Notes: a model not told the origin generated them from the sequence alone. A DNA stretch of 38,537 nucleotides from Candidatus Blautia faecigallinarum (GCA_019116385.1 DXBU01000168.1:1-38537), one strand, 5' to 3'; counted from the stretch's first letter, positions 7,638-16,397 are shown. Made by a program: numbers and translations.

Positions 7638-8726
7638 TTACTTTTCTTTCTTTTCATACAACTGATACAACTGCTCTTCCACGGAGAAGAAGCAGTCCAA
7701 AAGCCTCGGGTTAAAGGTGCCGCACTGGCCGTCCCTGATCATCTCCACAACCGTCTCTCTGGAAAAGGCGTCTTTATATACACGCTTACAGCTTAAGGCG
7801 TCGTATACATCCGCGATGGAAACCACCTGGGCCCAGGGAGTGATCTCTTCTCCTTTCAGGCCGTCCGGATACCCCCGGCCGTCAAAGCGCTCATGGTGAT
7901 GGCGCGCAATGTCGTAGGCATAGATATAGGCCTCCTGCTCCCGGAGCTGGGGGATCTTTTCCAGAAGGGCCGCGCCCTGGAGCGTATGGGTCTTCATGAC
8001 CTCAAATTCCTCTGCTGTCAGCCGTCCCGGCTTATTTAGTATGGCGTCCGGAATGGCGATCTTACCCACGTCGTGCATGATCGCTCCCAGTCCGATCTGC
8101 CGGATCTGCTCTTCGTTCAGTCCTTCTCCGAATTCTGTATGTTTCAGGATATATTCTGTGATCTCACGGATCCGCCGTACATGCTCTCCCGATTCTCCGC
8201 TGCGGAACTCAATGGCGGTGGAAAGGGATTCGATCATGCCCTGGTTCAGAGAGATGATCTTCTCTGCCTGGGCCAGAAGCTTTGACTGCTGCTGCTCCAC
8301 CACATTTCCCAGACGTTTTCTCGCCCGGAACAGCTCTACAACAGAATTGATCCGGCGGATCACGATGTAGGGGATCACCGGTTTGCTGATCACGTCCATC
8401 ACACCCAGCCGGTATGCTTCCTTCATGGTGCTGTCGCTGGCTTCCGCTGTGATCAGGAAGACAGGGATCTTCTCCAGAAGCCCCCGGGCCTTCAGGCGGC
8501 GCAGCACCTCCAGGCCGTCCATGACCGGCATGACCACGTCCAGAAGGACCGCACAGTATTTTTCCTGGTTCTCCTGGATCATCGAAAGTCCGATCTCTCC
8601 GTTTTCCGCTTCCTCCACCTCGTAAAAGGCGGAAAAAAGATTGTCCAGGATCCCCCTGTTTATCTCGTCATCGTCCACGATCAAGATCGTATTCTGGGTA
8701 AAATAAAGTTCTGTATCGTTCATCAT
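7638..8726 (-). CDS. Response regulator with HD-GYP output domain (predicted c-di-GMP phosphodiesterase)
   Basis: 362 aa. Residues ~1-130 are a receiver: acidic triad start VDDDEINRG, phospho-acceptor Asp in VLLDVVMPVMDG, and the conserved Thr region FLITAEA. A helical linker with LLAQAEKIISLNQGM follows. Residues ~165-350 are an HD-GYP domain with HDVGKIAIPDAILNKPG (HD motif), KTHTLQGA, the HHHERFDGRGYPDGLKG box (GYP) and SIADVYDAL, so the metal-binding residues are present. The family hydrolyses cyclic di-GMP. Two tandem ATGs (8726, 8723) follow an AGGAGG; either could be used. First gene of a unit with the Hpt protein. Confidence 0.9.
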   Translation of the reverse strand: MMNDTELYFTQNTILIVDDDEINRGILDNLFSAFYEVEEAENGEIGLSMIQENQEKYCAVLLDVVMPVMDGLEVLRRLKARGLLEKIPVFLITAEASDSTMKEAYRLGVMDVISKPVIPYIVIRRINSVVELFRARKRLGNVVEQQQSKLLAQAEKIISLNQGMIESLSTAIEFRSGESGEHVRRIREITEYILKHTEFGEGLNEEQIRQIGLGAIMHDVGKIAIPDAILNKPGRLTAEEFEVMKTHTLQGAALLEKIPQLREQEAYIYAYDIARHHHERFDGRGYPDGLKGEEITPWAQVVSIADVYDALSCKRVYKDAFSRETVVEMIRDGQCGTFNPRLLDCFFSVEEQLYQLYEKKEK

Positions 8727-8776
8727 TTGCTCAGGATCCTCCTACGCAGCATCTGTAAATCAGTTCTGCTGTACCC

Positions 8777-8805
8777 ATTATAACCGAGTTTCCGCCCGGT
8801 AGCAA
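8777..8805 (-). promoter_or_regulatory. Promoter of the HD-GYP/Hpt unit
   Basis: Minus strand: TTGCTA (8800-8805), 17 nt, TATAAT (8777-8782), about 50 nt upstream of the start codon. Confidence 0.75.
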
Positions 8806-8844
8806 GGAATTTAACGGCAGTCTGCCGGCTCCTCGCCTTATTTT

Positions 8845-10422
8845 TCAGCTTCGGATACGGAATGTCTCCGGAGCAAAACGGTAGACCAGAACACAGGCCA
8901 CGATCATATAAAGGATACAGAAGGCAATGCAGACCCCTCCGAACAGAAGAGTCGGCATCTTCACCTGCATCATAAAAAAGCAGATAAAATAAGTGGCCGA
9001 CGTCACCAGGCTGTACGTCCCGCTTTTCATCTCAGTCCCCTGATTGTAGGGCTGGAGAAGATAATAAATGGTCAGATAGTGAACAGAGAAAAACATACTC
9101 TGACAAAGGATCGATACAAAGATCACCCCGTAATTCACGGGATTTTCCGTTCCTCCGGACACGTAAAGCAGCAGGGAAAGACCGCCTCCGATGACCAGCG
9201 CAGGAGGAAGATTGATCTTTATGATCTCCCGCAGACGGATCCGGAACAGCTTCAGCACCATCCCCGGCTGTTTAAAAAAGGAATAGGTCAGGAGGCTGTG
9301 GTCACAGTTCATGAATAAGGTCCTGGTAAATCCTGTCCCCCGGTTTATGGAATACATGATAAACACAAAGTAAGGCAGGTAATTCAGGATCAGACGGTTG
9401 ACCGGCTCCCTGGCCTTTGGCACCAGGAAAAGGGCCAGTCCGGCCAGGAAAACAGCAGCCGCAAAAACCGCAGTCAGCTTCACAGAGGCTTTCCAGAGGA
9501 TCTTCTGATGCCTGCGGATGAACAGTTCGTTCAGATACTCAAAGCCCCTGCGTTTGCTGGTGATGCTCTTATCGGTACTGATGATCTTCTCGTTCTGTGC
9601 CTTTGCCGTCTGGGCGAGGGTGGGCGTATCCATCTGATTCTGCAGGCTGGCCAGAAGCTGCTGGTTTACCTCACGGTAGTAGGGAAAGGTAAGCAGTTTT
9701 TTGACGGACAGGATCCCTCCTGCCAGAAACACCAGCATACACACAGTAAATGCCCACGCCGGCAGCAGGATCTTTACAGCCGGCAAAAGGTAGGCGGCCA
9801 GAAGGAGCAGCCCAAGGACGATCCAGTAGACCTTTCCTCCCTTGTCCTCATTATAGACGTATCCGTTCTTCTCATAATTCCCGAGAGAATAAGCGGCAAA
9901 CAGGATCTTTCCCCCTACGGTGGAAAACGGAAAAAGGATACACAGCCACAAAGGAACGCCGTTTCCCATGCCGAACAGGATAGAGAAAGGAAGGAATCCC
10001 ACGATGTCCTTCAGCATCTGATAGGCATAATTGACCAGTGTATATTCTCTGGCGTCCATGCGCAGCAGGATCATGGCATAGTATTTATCCCGGGAAGGAT
10101 GAAAAAGGATCGTCCTGCCGTAAGCGCCGATCACCGTCAGGATCAGCAGGATATGCAGATATACCCGGTCCTTTGGCACGTCCTGGTAAAGGGAGCACAT
10201 CAGGTTCAGCATCAGCAGGAAATATAAAAATTTTCCCAGAAATATGGTGACGATCTCCCATATCACAGAAAGGACATTGGCGAATACCTTTAAGCCCCAC
10301 ACTCCGTAGATTTTCTCCGGAAGAAGCTTTTTTAGCAGAGGGATCTGCTTCAGAGCAAACAGGATGCCGTTAACATGGTAGGCATTTCTTAGGGAAAAGG
10401 AAATCTTAAGCGTCTTTTTCAT
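8845..10422 (-). CDS. ABC transporter membrane protein (permease), about 525 aa
   Basis: Polytopic membrane protein with many hydrophobic segments (for example FLYFLLMLNLMC, WIVLGLLLLAAYLLP, AVFAAAVFLAGLALFLV and a C-terminal FCILYMIVACVLVYRF). It has no ATPase motif. A soluble stretch around residues 260-300 separates two membrane halves. Its start overlaps the stop of the upstream ATPase gene by 17 nt, which marks it as that ATPase's partner in an ABC-2-like exporter. I do not recognise the substrate: similar pairs export peptides or provide self-immunity, but no peptide precursor gene is visible nearby. The last codons (FAPETFRIRS) are followed by a 118-nt gap containing the next gene's promoter and no clear T-tailed terminator. 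Confidence 0.8.
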   Translation of the reverse strand: MKKTLKISFSLRNAYHVNGILFALKQIPLLKKLLPEKIYGVWGLKVFANVLSVIWEIVTIFLGKFLYFLLMLNLMCSLYQDVPKDRVYLHILLILTVIGAYGRTILFHPSRDKYYAMILLRMDAREYTLVNYAYQMLKDIVGFLPFSILFGMGNGVPLWLCILFPFSTVGGKILFAAYSLGNYEKNGYVYNEDKGGKVYWIVLGLLLLAAYLLPAVKILLPAWAFTVCMLVFLAGGILSVKKLLTFPYYREVNQQLLASLQNQMDTPTLAQTAKAQNEKIISTDKSITSKRRGFEYLNELFIRRHQKILWKASVKLTAVFAAAVFLAGLALFLVPKAREPVNRLILNYLPYFVFIMYSINRGTGFTRTLFMNCDHSLLTYSFFKQPGMVLKLFRIRLREIIKINLPPALVIGGGLSLLLYVSGGTENPVNYGVIFVSILCQSMFFSVHYLTIYYLLQPYNQGTEMKSGTYSLVTSATYFICFFMMQVKMPTLLFGGVCIAFCILYMIVACVLVYRFAPETFRIRS

Positions 10423-11122
10423 GCTCTTCCTCCTTAAGTGCCGCGATGATCTTTTCTTTGAATTCCTGGCTGTTCAGATCCTCCTTGTCCACCAGCTCCA
10501 GCTCTCCGTGATTTAAAAGAACGATCTTATCACAGAGATCCAGGGCGAGATCCATGATATGGGTAGAAAAGATAATGATCCTTCCCTCCTTTAATGAACG
10601 GAGCAGCTGCTTCATCTCTTCCGCCACCACCACGTCCAGAGAGGTGAGCGGCTCGTCCAGCAGAAGGATATTCGGCTGGGCGATGATATTGATGAGCATC
10701 TGCATCTTGTTCTTCATTCCATGGGAATAATCTTTTAAAAGCTTATCCCGGTCTTCGGGATCGATACTGATATAGTCAAAATATTCATCCGGCGTCCTGG
10801 GATCCGGAATGCTTTTCTCGTTAATGTCCAGAAAAAACTTCAGGAACTCCCTGCCGGTAAGGAATTCCGGCACCGTAGGCGTGGACAGCACATAGCCGAT
10901 ATCCTCTGCCCCAAGGCGGCGTCCGGAGCCTTCCTCTTCCAGAAAAAAACTGCCGCTGTCGGTCTTGATATCTTTATTCAGACAGTTGAACAGGGTGGTC
11001 TTTCCGGCCCCGTTCCGTCCCAAAAGGCCGTAGATATTTCCGCTTTCAAAGGTAAAGGTGATATCTTTCAGCACTTCTTTCTTGCCGAAATTCTTTGCCA
11101 GATGTTCGATCACAAATTTCAT
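10406..11122 (-). CDS. ABC transporter ATP-binding protein
   Basis: 238 aa nucleotide-binding domain. Walker A is GLLGRNGAGKTTLFN at about 33-47, Walker B NILLLDEPLTSLD, and the switch His is in FSTHIMDLALDLCD. The signature motif is unusual: DYSHGMKNKMQ replaces LSGGQ, a form seen in exporters of the CcmA/EcsA-like branch. AAGGAGG precedes the ATG at 11122. It is the first gene of a two-gene unit and overlaps the permease by 17 nt, indicating coupled translation. Role: energises export by the downstream permease; cargo unknown. Confidence 0.88.
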   Translation of the reverse strand: MKFVIEHLAKNFGKKEVLKDITFTFESGNIYGLLGRNGAGKTTLFNCLNKDIKTDSGSFFLEEEGSGRRLGAEDIGYVLSTPTVPEFLTGREFLKFFLDINEKSIPDPRTPDEYFDYISIDPEDRDKLLKDYSHGMKNKMQMLINIIAQPNILLLDEPLTSLDVVVAEEMKQLLRSLKEGRIIIFSTHIMDLALDLCDKIVLLNHGELELVDKEDLNSQEFKEKIIAALKEEEHEKDA

Positions 11123-11203
11123 ACGTCATCCTCCTTGTGCCTTTTCATTGATGCAAAGATCCGCTGATTTCTGACAAAATCCGCATTTCTGTATATTTGC
11201 TAC

Positions 11204-11233
11204 AGAATACCACAGGAATATACGGATACGCAA
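11204..11233 (-). promoter_or_regulatory. Promoter of the ABC exporter unit
   Basis: Minus strand: TTGCGT (11228-11233), 18 nt, TATTCT (11204-11209) with TGG before it (extended -10). Confidence 0.55.
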
Positions 11234-11288
11234 GCATAATTATTATTATGCAGAAATATTATAGCTATAATAAATGTTTTTAACAGTA

Positions 11289-11317
11289 TTGATATTGTAT
11301 GTACATCGTATTAATAT
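11289..11317 (+). promoter_or_regulatory. Promoter of the RelB-type antitoxin gene
   Basis: TTGATA (11289-11294), 17 nt, TAATAT (11312-11317). An 8-bp palindrome ATGTACAT lies between the boxes and could be an autoregulatory operator. Confidence 0.5.
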
Positions 11318-11339
11318 AGAGAAAAAGGAGGAGATTATT

Positions 11340-11612
11340 ATGGCACAAACAACAATAAGTGTACGTATGGATGATAGATTAAAAAAGGATTTTGATAATG
11401 TATGCAACGAATTAGGTTTATCCATGACAACAGCCATAACCATGCTTGCCAAAAAGATGACACGAGAAAAAAGGATTCCTTTTGAAGTGTCTGTTGACCC
11501 GTTCTATTCCGATGAAAATATGGCAAGATTGAGGAAATCCATTGCACAAATGGAGCAAACCGGAGGTATCATACACGAGGTGGATTTTGATGATCAAAGC
11601 TTGGACAGATGA
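11340..11612 (+). CDS. RelB/DinJ-family antitoxin, orphaned
   Basis: 90 aa. N-terminal ribbon-helix-helix DNA-binding segment (TTISVRMDDRLKKDFDNV, then LGLSMTTAITMLAKKM), and a C-terminal tail (GGIIHEVDFDDQSLDR) of the kind that wraps the toxin. Start at 11340 chosen because AAGGAGG precedes it; the reading from 11274 runs through the promoter. The toxin gene begins inside its 3' end, as in intact relB-yoeB pairs, but is broken (see the next entry). It may persist as a repressor or anti-addiction antitoxin, or be on its way out. The local sequence is AT-richer than the flanking genes, suggesting transfer. Confidence 0.88.
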   Translation: MAQTTISVRMDDRLKKDFDNVCNELGLSMTTAITMLAKKMTREKRIPFEVSVDPFYSDENMARLRKSIAQMEQTGGIIHEVDFDDQSLDR

Positions 11613-11677
11613 AGCATGGGAAGATTTTGAGTATTGGACTAAGCAGGATATGTGGATCACATTATAGGGATAAATGA
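11590..11677 (+). pseudogene. YoeB/Txe-family toxin remnant with internal out-of-frame deletion
   Basis: An ATG at 11590, overlapping the antitoxin stop region by 23 nt, opens a frame reading MIKAWTDEAWEDFEYWTKQD, the N-terminus of YoeB/Txe toxins (normally about 85 aa). That frame stops at 11665-11667 after 25 codons. The next bases in the +1 frame read SHYRDK and a stop at 11675-11677, the usual C-terminal end of these toxins. The central ~60 residues, with the catalytic Glu/Arg core, are gone. I infer an internal deletion joining the two ends out of frame. The toxin cannot be functional. Confidence 0.8.
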
Positions 11678-11684
11678 TTATATT

Positions 11685-11746
11685 TAAAAAAAGAGGATTC
11701 TTATTCCTGACCCCAGCGATTACTGCTGTTCAGAAATAAGAATCCT
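11685..11746 (-). terminator. Terminator of the ylxM-queA operon
   Basis: 12-bp perfect stem AGGATTCTTATT (11694-11705) / AATAAGAATCCT (11735-11746) with a 29-nt loop. On the minus strand it is followed by CTC and a run of seven T, immediately after the queA stop. Confidence 0.8.
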
Positions 11747-11751
11747 ATTCT

Positions 11752-12777
11752 TTACTCGATCATCATGGCATCCCCAAAGGAAAAGAACCTGTATTTTTCC
11801 TTCACCGCCTCTTCATAGGCACGCATGATGTTCTCCTTCCCTGCCAGGGCAGAGACTAACATAAGGAGGGTGGATTCCGGGAGATGAAAATTAGTGATCA
11901 GGCCGTCGATCATCTTAAAGCGATAGCCAGGATAAATGAAAATATCGGTCCAGCCGCTTCCGGCCTTTAAGATTCCGTCTTCTCCCGTGGCGGACTCCAG
12001 AGTACGGCAGCTTGTGGTCCCCACAGAGATCACACGTCCGCCGTTCTTTTTCGTCTGGTTGATCAGTTCTGCCTGCTCAGGCTCTACCACGTAAAATTCC
12101 GAATGCATATGATGCTCCGTCACATCTTCCACCTTCACCGGCCGGAAGGTTCCCAGTCCCACATGAAGGGTCACATGGGCGATCCGGATCCCCTGTTCCT
12201 GCACCTTCTCTAAAAGCTCTTTTGTAAAGTGGAGGCCGGCCGTAGGCGCTGCGGCAGAACCCTCGTGTCTTGCATAGACTGTCTGGTAACGGTTCTTATC
12301 CTCCAGTTTTTTGGTGATATACGGCGGCAGCGGCATTTCTCCCAGACGGTCCAGGATCTCCTCAAAGATCCCTTCATAGGAAAACCGGATCAGCCGGTTT
12401 CCTTCCTCTACCACATCTATGATCTCTCCCTTCAGGATCCCGTCTCCAAAAAGGATCTTTGCTCCCGGTCTTGCTTTCTTCCCCGGCTTTACCAGGCACT
12501 CCCAGACGTCGCCTTCTTTTCTTTTTAAAAGAAGGATCTCGATCACGGCTCCCGTATCCTCCTTATGGCCGTAAAGCCTGGCCGGGATCACCTTGGTGTC
12601 ATTGATGACCAGGCAGTCCCCTGCTTTTAAATAATCCAGTATATCGGTAAAATGCCGGTGTTCGACACTTCCGTCCTTTAAGGATAAATGCATCAGCCTT
12701 GAGGCGCTTCTGTCCGCGAGAGGGCTTTGGGCAATGAGCTCTTTGGGCAGATCATAATAAAAATCCGACGTTTTCAT
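11752..12777 (-). CDS. queA: S-adenosylmethionine:tRNA ribosyltransferase-isomerase
   Basis: Transfers the ribosyl part of SAM to 7-aminomethyl-7-deazaguanine in tRNA, giving epoxyqueuosine. Family motifs: [14 protein letters not shown] at the start, [44 protein letters not shown] and [15 protein letters not shown]. 341 aa, the normal length. The ATG at 12777 overlaps the trmD stop (ATGA) and follows AGGAGG at 7 nt, so I reject the longer reading from 12831. It is the last gene of the seven-gene operon and is followed by a terminator. No tgt or queuosine transporter is in the window. Confidence 0.95.
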   Translation of the reverse strand: MKTSDFYYDLPKELIAQSPLADRSASRLMHLSLKDGSVEHRHFTDILDYLKAGDCLVINDTKVIPARLYGHKEDTGAVIEILLLKRKEGDVWECLVKPGKKARPGAKILFGDGILKGEIIDVVEEGNRLIRFSYEGIFEEILDRLGEMPLPPYITKKLEDKNRYQTVYARHEGSAAAPTAGLHFTKELLEKVQEQGIRIAHVTLHVGLGTFRPVKVEDVTEHHMHSEFYVVEPEQAELINQTKKNGGRVISVGTTSCRTLESATGEDGILKAGSGWTDIFIYPGYRFKMIDGLITNFHLPESTLLMLVSALAGKENIMRAYEEAVKEKYRFFSFGDAMMIE

Positions 12778-13529
12778 AGAGATTCCTCCTCTTCCTTCCA
12801 CTGCTTTTTTAGCTGGCGGACGTAATTCCATTCTTTATTGGTCAGATCCGCCTTTTTCAGCAGATCCGGCCGGTTCTTAAGGGTCCGCAGGATCGACTGC
12901 TCCCGTCTCCATTTTGCAACGTTCTCATGATGTCCGGACAGAAGCACCTCCGGTACCTTTTTCCCATGCCATTCCTCCGGCCGGCTGTACTGGGGATATT
13001 CCAGAAGATTGCCCGCAAAGGACTCCGTCTCCCCGGATTCCTGGTTATTCAGCACTCCCGGGACCATACGGGAGATCGAGTCCATCATGACCATAGCCGG
13101 AAGCTCCCCTCCGGTGAGCACATAGTCCCCGATGGAAACCTGGTCTGTGACGATCTCCTCCAGCACCCGCTCATCGATCCCTTCATAATGCCCGCACAAA
13201 AAGACAAGATCCTCTTCCAGGGCCAGCTCCCGGGCCATTTCCTGATTAAACACCTTCCCCTGAGGGGTAAGATAAACCACCCGGGGCTTTTTGCCGATCC
13301 GCTCTGCGATAGAGGCATAGGCCAGATACACCGGCTCCGCCTGCATGAGCATCCCGGCTCCGCCGCCGTAGGGATAATCGTCTACCTTCTGATGCTTATT
13401 GAAGGCAAAATCCCGGATATTCACCGCTTCCAGGCTTAGCAGGCCCTTTGCGATGGCCCTTCCGGTGATGCTGGTGTTCATCCCCTGAAGGATCATTTCC
13501 GGAAACAGTGTCAGTACATGAAAATTCAT
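12774..13529 (-). CDS. trmD: tRNA (guanine-N1-)-methyltransferase
   Basis: SPOUT-class methyltransferase that makes m1G37 in tRNAs reading CNN codons, preventing +1 frameshifting. Visible motifs: [59 protein letters not shown] (trefoil knot/SAM site) and [16 protein letters not shown]. 251 aa. The ATG directly abuts the rimM stop codon (TAG ATG), so the two are translationally coupled. It sits in the conserved rpsP-khpA-rimM-trmD order. Confidence 0.97.
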   Translation of the reverse strand: MNFHVLTLFPEMILQGMNTSITGRAIAKGLLSLEAVNIRDFAFNKHQKVDDYPYGGGAGMLMQAEPVYLAYASIAERIGKKPRVVYLTPQGKVFNQEMARELALEEDLVFLCGHYEGIDERVLEEIVTDQVSIGDYVLTGGELPAMVMMDSISRMVPGVLNNQESGETESFAGNLLEYPQYSRPEEWHGKKVPEVLLSGHHENVAKWRREQSILRTLKNRPDLLKKADLTNKEWNYVRQLKKQWKEEEESL

Positions 13530-14036
13530 CTATATAAGCCCTTTCATTAAATGTACGGTCATCTGGTTCTTTTCAAGATCGATATCCAAGATACATTCCT
13601 TAATAGCCGGAAGGAGCACTTCCTTCCCCTCATCGGTGGTGACCACATAAACGTCGTTGGCTCCGGTCTCAAGGACATCTTTTAAGGTTCCGAAATGGCT
13701 GCCGTCCTCCAGGATCACGGAAAGTCCCAGAAGATCAGCGATATAATACTCGTCCTCGGCAAGCTCCTGTCCTTCCTCTCTGGGGATCCATAAATCTTTT
13801 CCTTTATACATTTCAATATCGTTTATATTGTCGATCCCTTTAAACTTCAGGATCGCAAGATTCTTAAAGAACTTTACATTTTCGATCTCCAGGTCCTTAA
13901 GCTCTCTCCCGGTGTCAAGCAGTACATGGGAAAGCTCCAAAAAACGGTCTGCGCTGTCCGTGGTGGGAAATACCTTCACCTCGCCCCTGACGCCGTGGGT
14001 GGTGGTGATCACCCCCACCTTTAACAAATCTTCCAT
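13530..14036 (-). CDS. rimM: Ribosome maturation factor RimM
   Basis: 168 aa. Binds ribosomal protein S19 and assists assembly of the 30S head domain. N-terminal RimM barrel: [21 protein letters not shown]-terminal PRC-like barrel with [19 protein letters not shown] and [19 protein letters not shown]. Its stop codon abuts the trmD start. It is preceded by a 104-nt gap that can fold into two hairpins. Confidence 0.95.
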   Translation of the reverse strand: MEDLLKVGVITTTHGVRGEVKVFPTTDSADRFLELSHVLLDTGRELKDLEIENVKFFKNLAILKFKGIDNINDIEMYKGKDLWIPREEGQELAEDEYYIADLLGLSVILEDGSHFGTLKDVLETGANDVYVVTTDEGKEVLLPAIKECILDIDLEKNQMTVHLMKGLI

Positions 14037-14080
14037 CTTTATGATCTCCTAAACTAAGTGATGATGTCCTGTTTCATAAA

Positions 14081-14130
14081 ATCAGGAGCCATGTCGCCAC
14101 AGCTCCTGATCTGTAAGACGGATACCGTCT
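14081..14130 (-). other. Two hairpins in the khpA-rimM intergenic region
   Basis: ATCAGGAGC/GCTCCTGAT (14081-14089 and 14102-14110) is a perfect 9-bp stem with a 12-nt loop. AGACGG/CCGTCT (14116-14121, 14125-14130) is a second, small hairpin. On the minus strand the first is followed by TTTTA only, so it is at best a weak attenuator; an mRNA-processing or stability element is equally possible. Confidence 0.55.
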
Positions 14131-14140
14131 TCTCTTATTT

Positions 14141-14371
14141 TCATTGCAGAATATCTACAATCACTTTTTTGCTGCTCTTAGAAGAAGCCGCTTTCACTAC
14201 CGTGCGGATAGCCTTGGCGATCCTGCCCTGGCGTCCGATGACCTTGCCCATGTCGGAAGGTCCCACCTTCAGCTCGATGACAACGGCATCTTCTTTTTCA
14301 GTTTCGGTAACGACTACTTCATCCGGATTTTCAACAAGAGATTTTGCAATTACTTCTACTAATTCTTTCAT
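14141..14371 (-). CDS. khpA: KH-domain RNA-binding protein KhpA
   Basis: 76 aa, essentially one KH domain with the nucleic-acid-binding loop VIGRQGRI in GPSDMGKVIGRQGRIAKA. In Firmicutes, KhpA (YlqC) binds RNA, pairs with KhpB/Jag and influences cell elongation. Its position between rpsP and rimM is the conserved one and supports the call. The C-terminus ends KVIVDILQ. Confidence 0.93.
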   Translation of the reverse strand: MKELVEVIAKSLVENPDEVVVTETEKEDAVVIELKVGPSDMGKVIGRQGRIAKAIRTVVKAASSKSSKKVIVDILQ

Positions 14372-14434
14372 TACATACCTCCCTGACCCGTCCGTAATAG
14401 GACGTTATGGAAATAGCTTGTCCTTGGTATTCTC

Positions 14435-14680
14435 TTATTTCTCGATTCCGGCCAGCTTTAAGATCTTTGCAACTGTTTCAGTAGGCTGAGCGCCTGCTGC
14501 CAGCCACTTTCTTGCAGCTTCTTCGTCTACTTTGTAAGCGCTTGGCTCAAGGTTCGGATCGTAGGTGCCGATCTCTTCGATGCACTTTCCGTCACGTTTG
14601 CAGCGGGAATCTGCAACAACGATTCTATAAAAAGGTGCCTTCTTCTGTCCCATTCTTCTTAATCTGATCTTTACTGCCAT
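14435..14680 (-). CDS. rpsP: 30S ribosomal protein S16
   Basis: 81 aa. Starts [20 protein letters not shown], the universal bS16 N-terminus, followed by [22 protein letters not shown] and the [13 protein letters not shown] segment. It lies between ffh and khpA in the conserved order; 43 nt separate it from the ffh stop. Confidence 0.98.
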   Translation of the reverse strand: MAVKIRLRRMGQKKAPFYRIVVADSRCKRDGKCIEEIGTYDPNLEPSAYKVDEEAARKWLAAGAQPTETVAKILKLAGIEK

Positions 14681-14723
14681 TTTTTAATTCCTCCGTTTAT
14701 CTTTCTTTTTTCTTGATCTTTTA

Positions 14724-16070
14724 TTAAAAAGGTAGCTTAAAGCCGCCTCTTTTACCTGCTTTGCCGCCCATAAGACCGGGCATCTGCTTCATCATCTTTT
14801 TGCTCTGTTCAAACTGCTTCACCAGACGGTTGACCTCAGAAATGTCCACACCCGCGCCTTTTGCAATGCGGTTTTTCCTGGAAATATTTAAGATCCCCGG
14901 ATTGCTCCGCTCCTTCGGCGTCATGGACAGGATAATGGATTTGGTCCGGTCCAGAGCTTTTTCATCGATCATCCCTTCGATGTCCTTCATCTTGCTGCCG
15001 AACCCCGGAAGCATATTTAAGATGCTGCCCAGCCCGCCCATCTTGTTCATCTGTTCCATGCTGGTGAGATAATCGTTAAAGTCAAAGTCCATTTTCTTTA
15101 ACTTTTTCTGCATTTCCTGGGCCTGTTCCTGATCCATGGCCGCCTCGGCCTTTTCGATGAGGCTCATCACATCGCCCATCCCCAGGATCCTGGAAGCCAT
15201 CCGCTCCGGATAAAACTGCTCCAGATCCGAAAGCTTCTCTCCCATACCAACGTACAGGATCGGCTTTCCGGTGACCGCCTTTATGGAAAGTGCGGCTCCG
15301 CCCCGGGTATCACCGTCCATCTTGGTGAGGATGACACCGTCGATCCCGACCTTCTCGGAGAAGGTCTTGGCTACGTTTACCGCATCCTGTCCGGTCATGG
15401 CGTCCACCACCAGGACGGTGGCGTCTACGGAAACATTTTCCTTGATGTCGGAAAGCTCCTGCATCATTTTTTCATCTATATGAAGACGTCCTGCCGTGTC
15501 GATAAGGACTACGTTCTGCTGATGGGATCTGGCATACTCCAGCGCGGCTTTCGCGATATCCACAGGGTTCTGCTTATCTCCCATGGAAAATACTTCCACG
15601 CCCTGCTTTTCCCCGTTTACCTGAAGCTGGGTGATCGCTGCCGGACGGTAAACATCACAGGCCACCAGAAGGGGGCGTTTTCCTTTGGATTTCAGTTTTC
15701 CCGCAAGTTTGGCCACCGTGGTGGTCTTACCGGCGCCCTGGAGACCAGCCATCATAAGGACGGTGATCTCGCTTCCCGGTTTCAGCGGAAGCTCCGTCGT
15801 CTCGCTTCCCATCAGATTTACAAGTTCTTCGTTAACGATCTTGATGACCATCTGGCCAGGGTTCAGACCATTCATTACGTCCTGTCCCACGGCGCGCTCC
15901 TGAACAGACTTGATAAACTGCTTTACTACTTTAAAGTTTACGTCCGCTTCCAGAAGAGCCATTTTTACTTCCTTTAAGGCGATCTTGACGTCTTCCTCAG
16001 TGAGACGTCCCTTGCCCCGCAGCTTTTTAAATACATTCTGCAGTTTTTCTGTCAGACTTTCAAATGCCAT
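14724..16070 (-). CDS. ffh: Signal recognition particle protein Ffh
   Basis: 448 aa GTPase that, with SRP RNA, brings ribosomes with nascent membrane proteins to FtsY. The N and G domains show GLQGAGKTTTVAKLAG (P-loop), VACDVYRPAAI, LIDTAGRLH, TKMDGDTRGGAAL and GMGEKLSDLEQF. The Met-rich M domain follows from ~320 (MEQMNKMGGLGSILNMLPGF, and KMMKQMPGLMGG at the end). Its receptor ftsY is in the same window in another operon. It starts 3 nt downstream of the ylxM stop. Confidence 0.98.
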   Translation of the reverse strand: MAFESLTEKLQNVFKKLRGKGRLTEEDVKIALKEVKMALLEADVNFKVVKQFIKSVQERAVGQDVMNGLNPGQMVIKIVNEELVNLMGSETTELPLKPGSEITVLMMAGLQGAGKTTTVAKLAGKLKSKGKRPLLVACDVYRPAAITQLQVNGEKQGVEVFSMGDKQNPVDIAKAALEYARSHQQNVVLIDTAGRLHIDEKMMQELSDIKENVSVDATVLVVDAMTGQDAVNVAKTFSEKVGIDGVILTKMDGDTRGGAALSIKAVTGKPILYVGMGEKLSDLEQFYPERMASRILGMGDVMSLIEKAEAAMDQEQAQEMQKKLKKMDFDFNDYLTSMEQMNKMGGLGSILNMLPGFGSKMKDIEGMIDEKALDRTKSIILSMTPKERSNPGILNISRKNRIAKGAGVDISEVNRLVKQFEQSKKMMKQMPGLMGGKAGKRGGFKLPF

Positions 16071-16073
16071 TCG

Positions 16074-16397
16074 TTATAACTCCTCTAATATTTCATTGGA
16101 TATGGCTGCGATCTCTTTCACCTGATGTTCGCCGGCCAGTTCACGGATCCGGCGGACCTGGGTGCGGATGTTCAGAAATTTTTCTACCAGGTGCAGCTTT
16201 CCCTCATATTCTTCCAGGGTCTTATTGACCCGGCGGATCATGTCGTGTACGCCCTGCCGGCTGATGCCCAGGTCTTCCGCCACCTCGCTGAGGGAATAAT
16301 CCTCAAGGACCACACTTTCATATACCTGCTGCTGGCGCCTGGTCAGCAGCTCTCCATAAAAATCATACAAAAGCGTCTGCTCTACAAACTTTTCCAT
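16074..16397 (-). CDS. ylxM: YlxM/p13-family helix-turn-helix protein
   Basis: 107 aa, the usual length of the family encoded just upstream of ffh in Firmicutes; proposed to modulate the SRP pathway. A sigma-like helix-turn-helix is visible: DYSLSEVAEDLGISRQGVHD. The start at 16397 (MEKFVEQTLLYDF) is fixed by the promoter: the longer reading from 16442 begins with the -35 box itself and the ATG at 16418 lies in the -10 box. AAGGTG (16404-16409) is the ribosome binding site, at the expected 5' end of the transcript. First gene of the operon. Confidence 0.92.
   Translation of the reverse strand: MEKFVEQTLLYDFYGELLTRRQQQVYESVVLEDYSLSEVAEDLGISRQGVHDMIRRVNKTLEEYEGKLHLVEKFLNIRTQVRRIRELAGEHQVKEIAAISNEILEEL

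Noticed and set aside
8816..8828. CGGCAG-T-CTGCCG palindrome after the ABC permease
   Set aside because: No usable loop and no T-run, so not a terminator; a single small palindrome is not enough to call an operator.
9508..10227. 239-codon open frame on the plus strand
   Set aside because: Shadow of the ABC permease gene; no recognisable domain.
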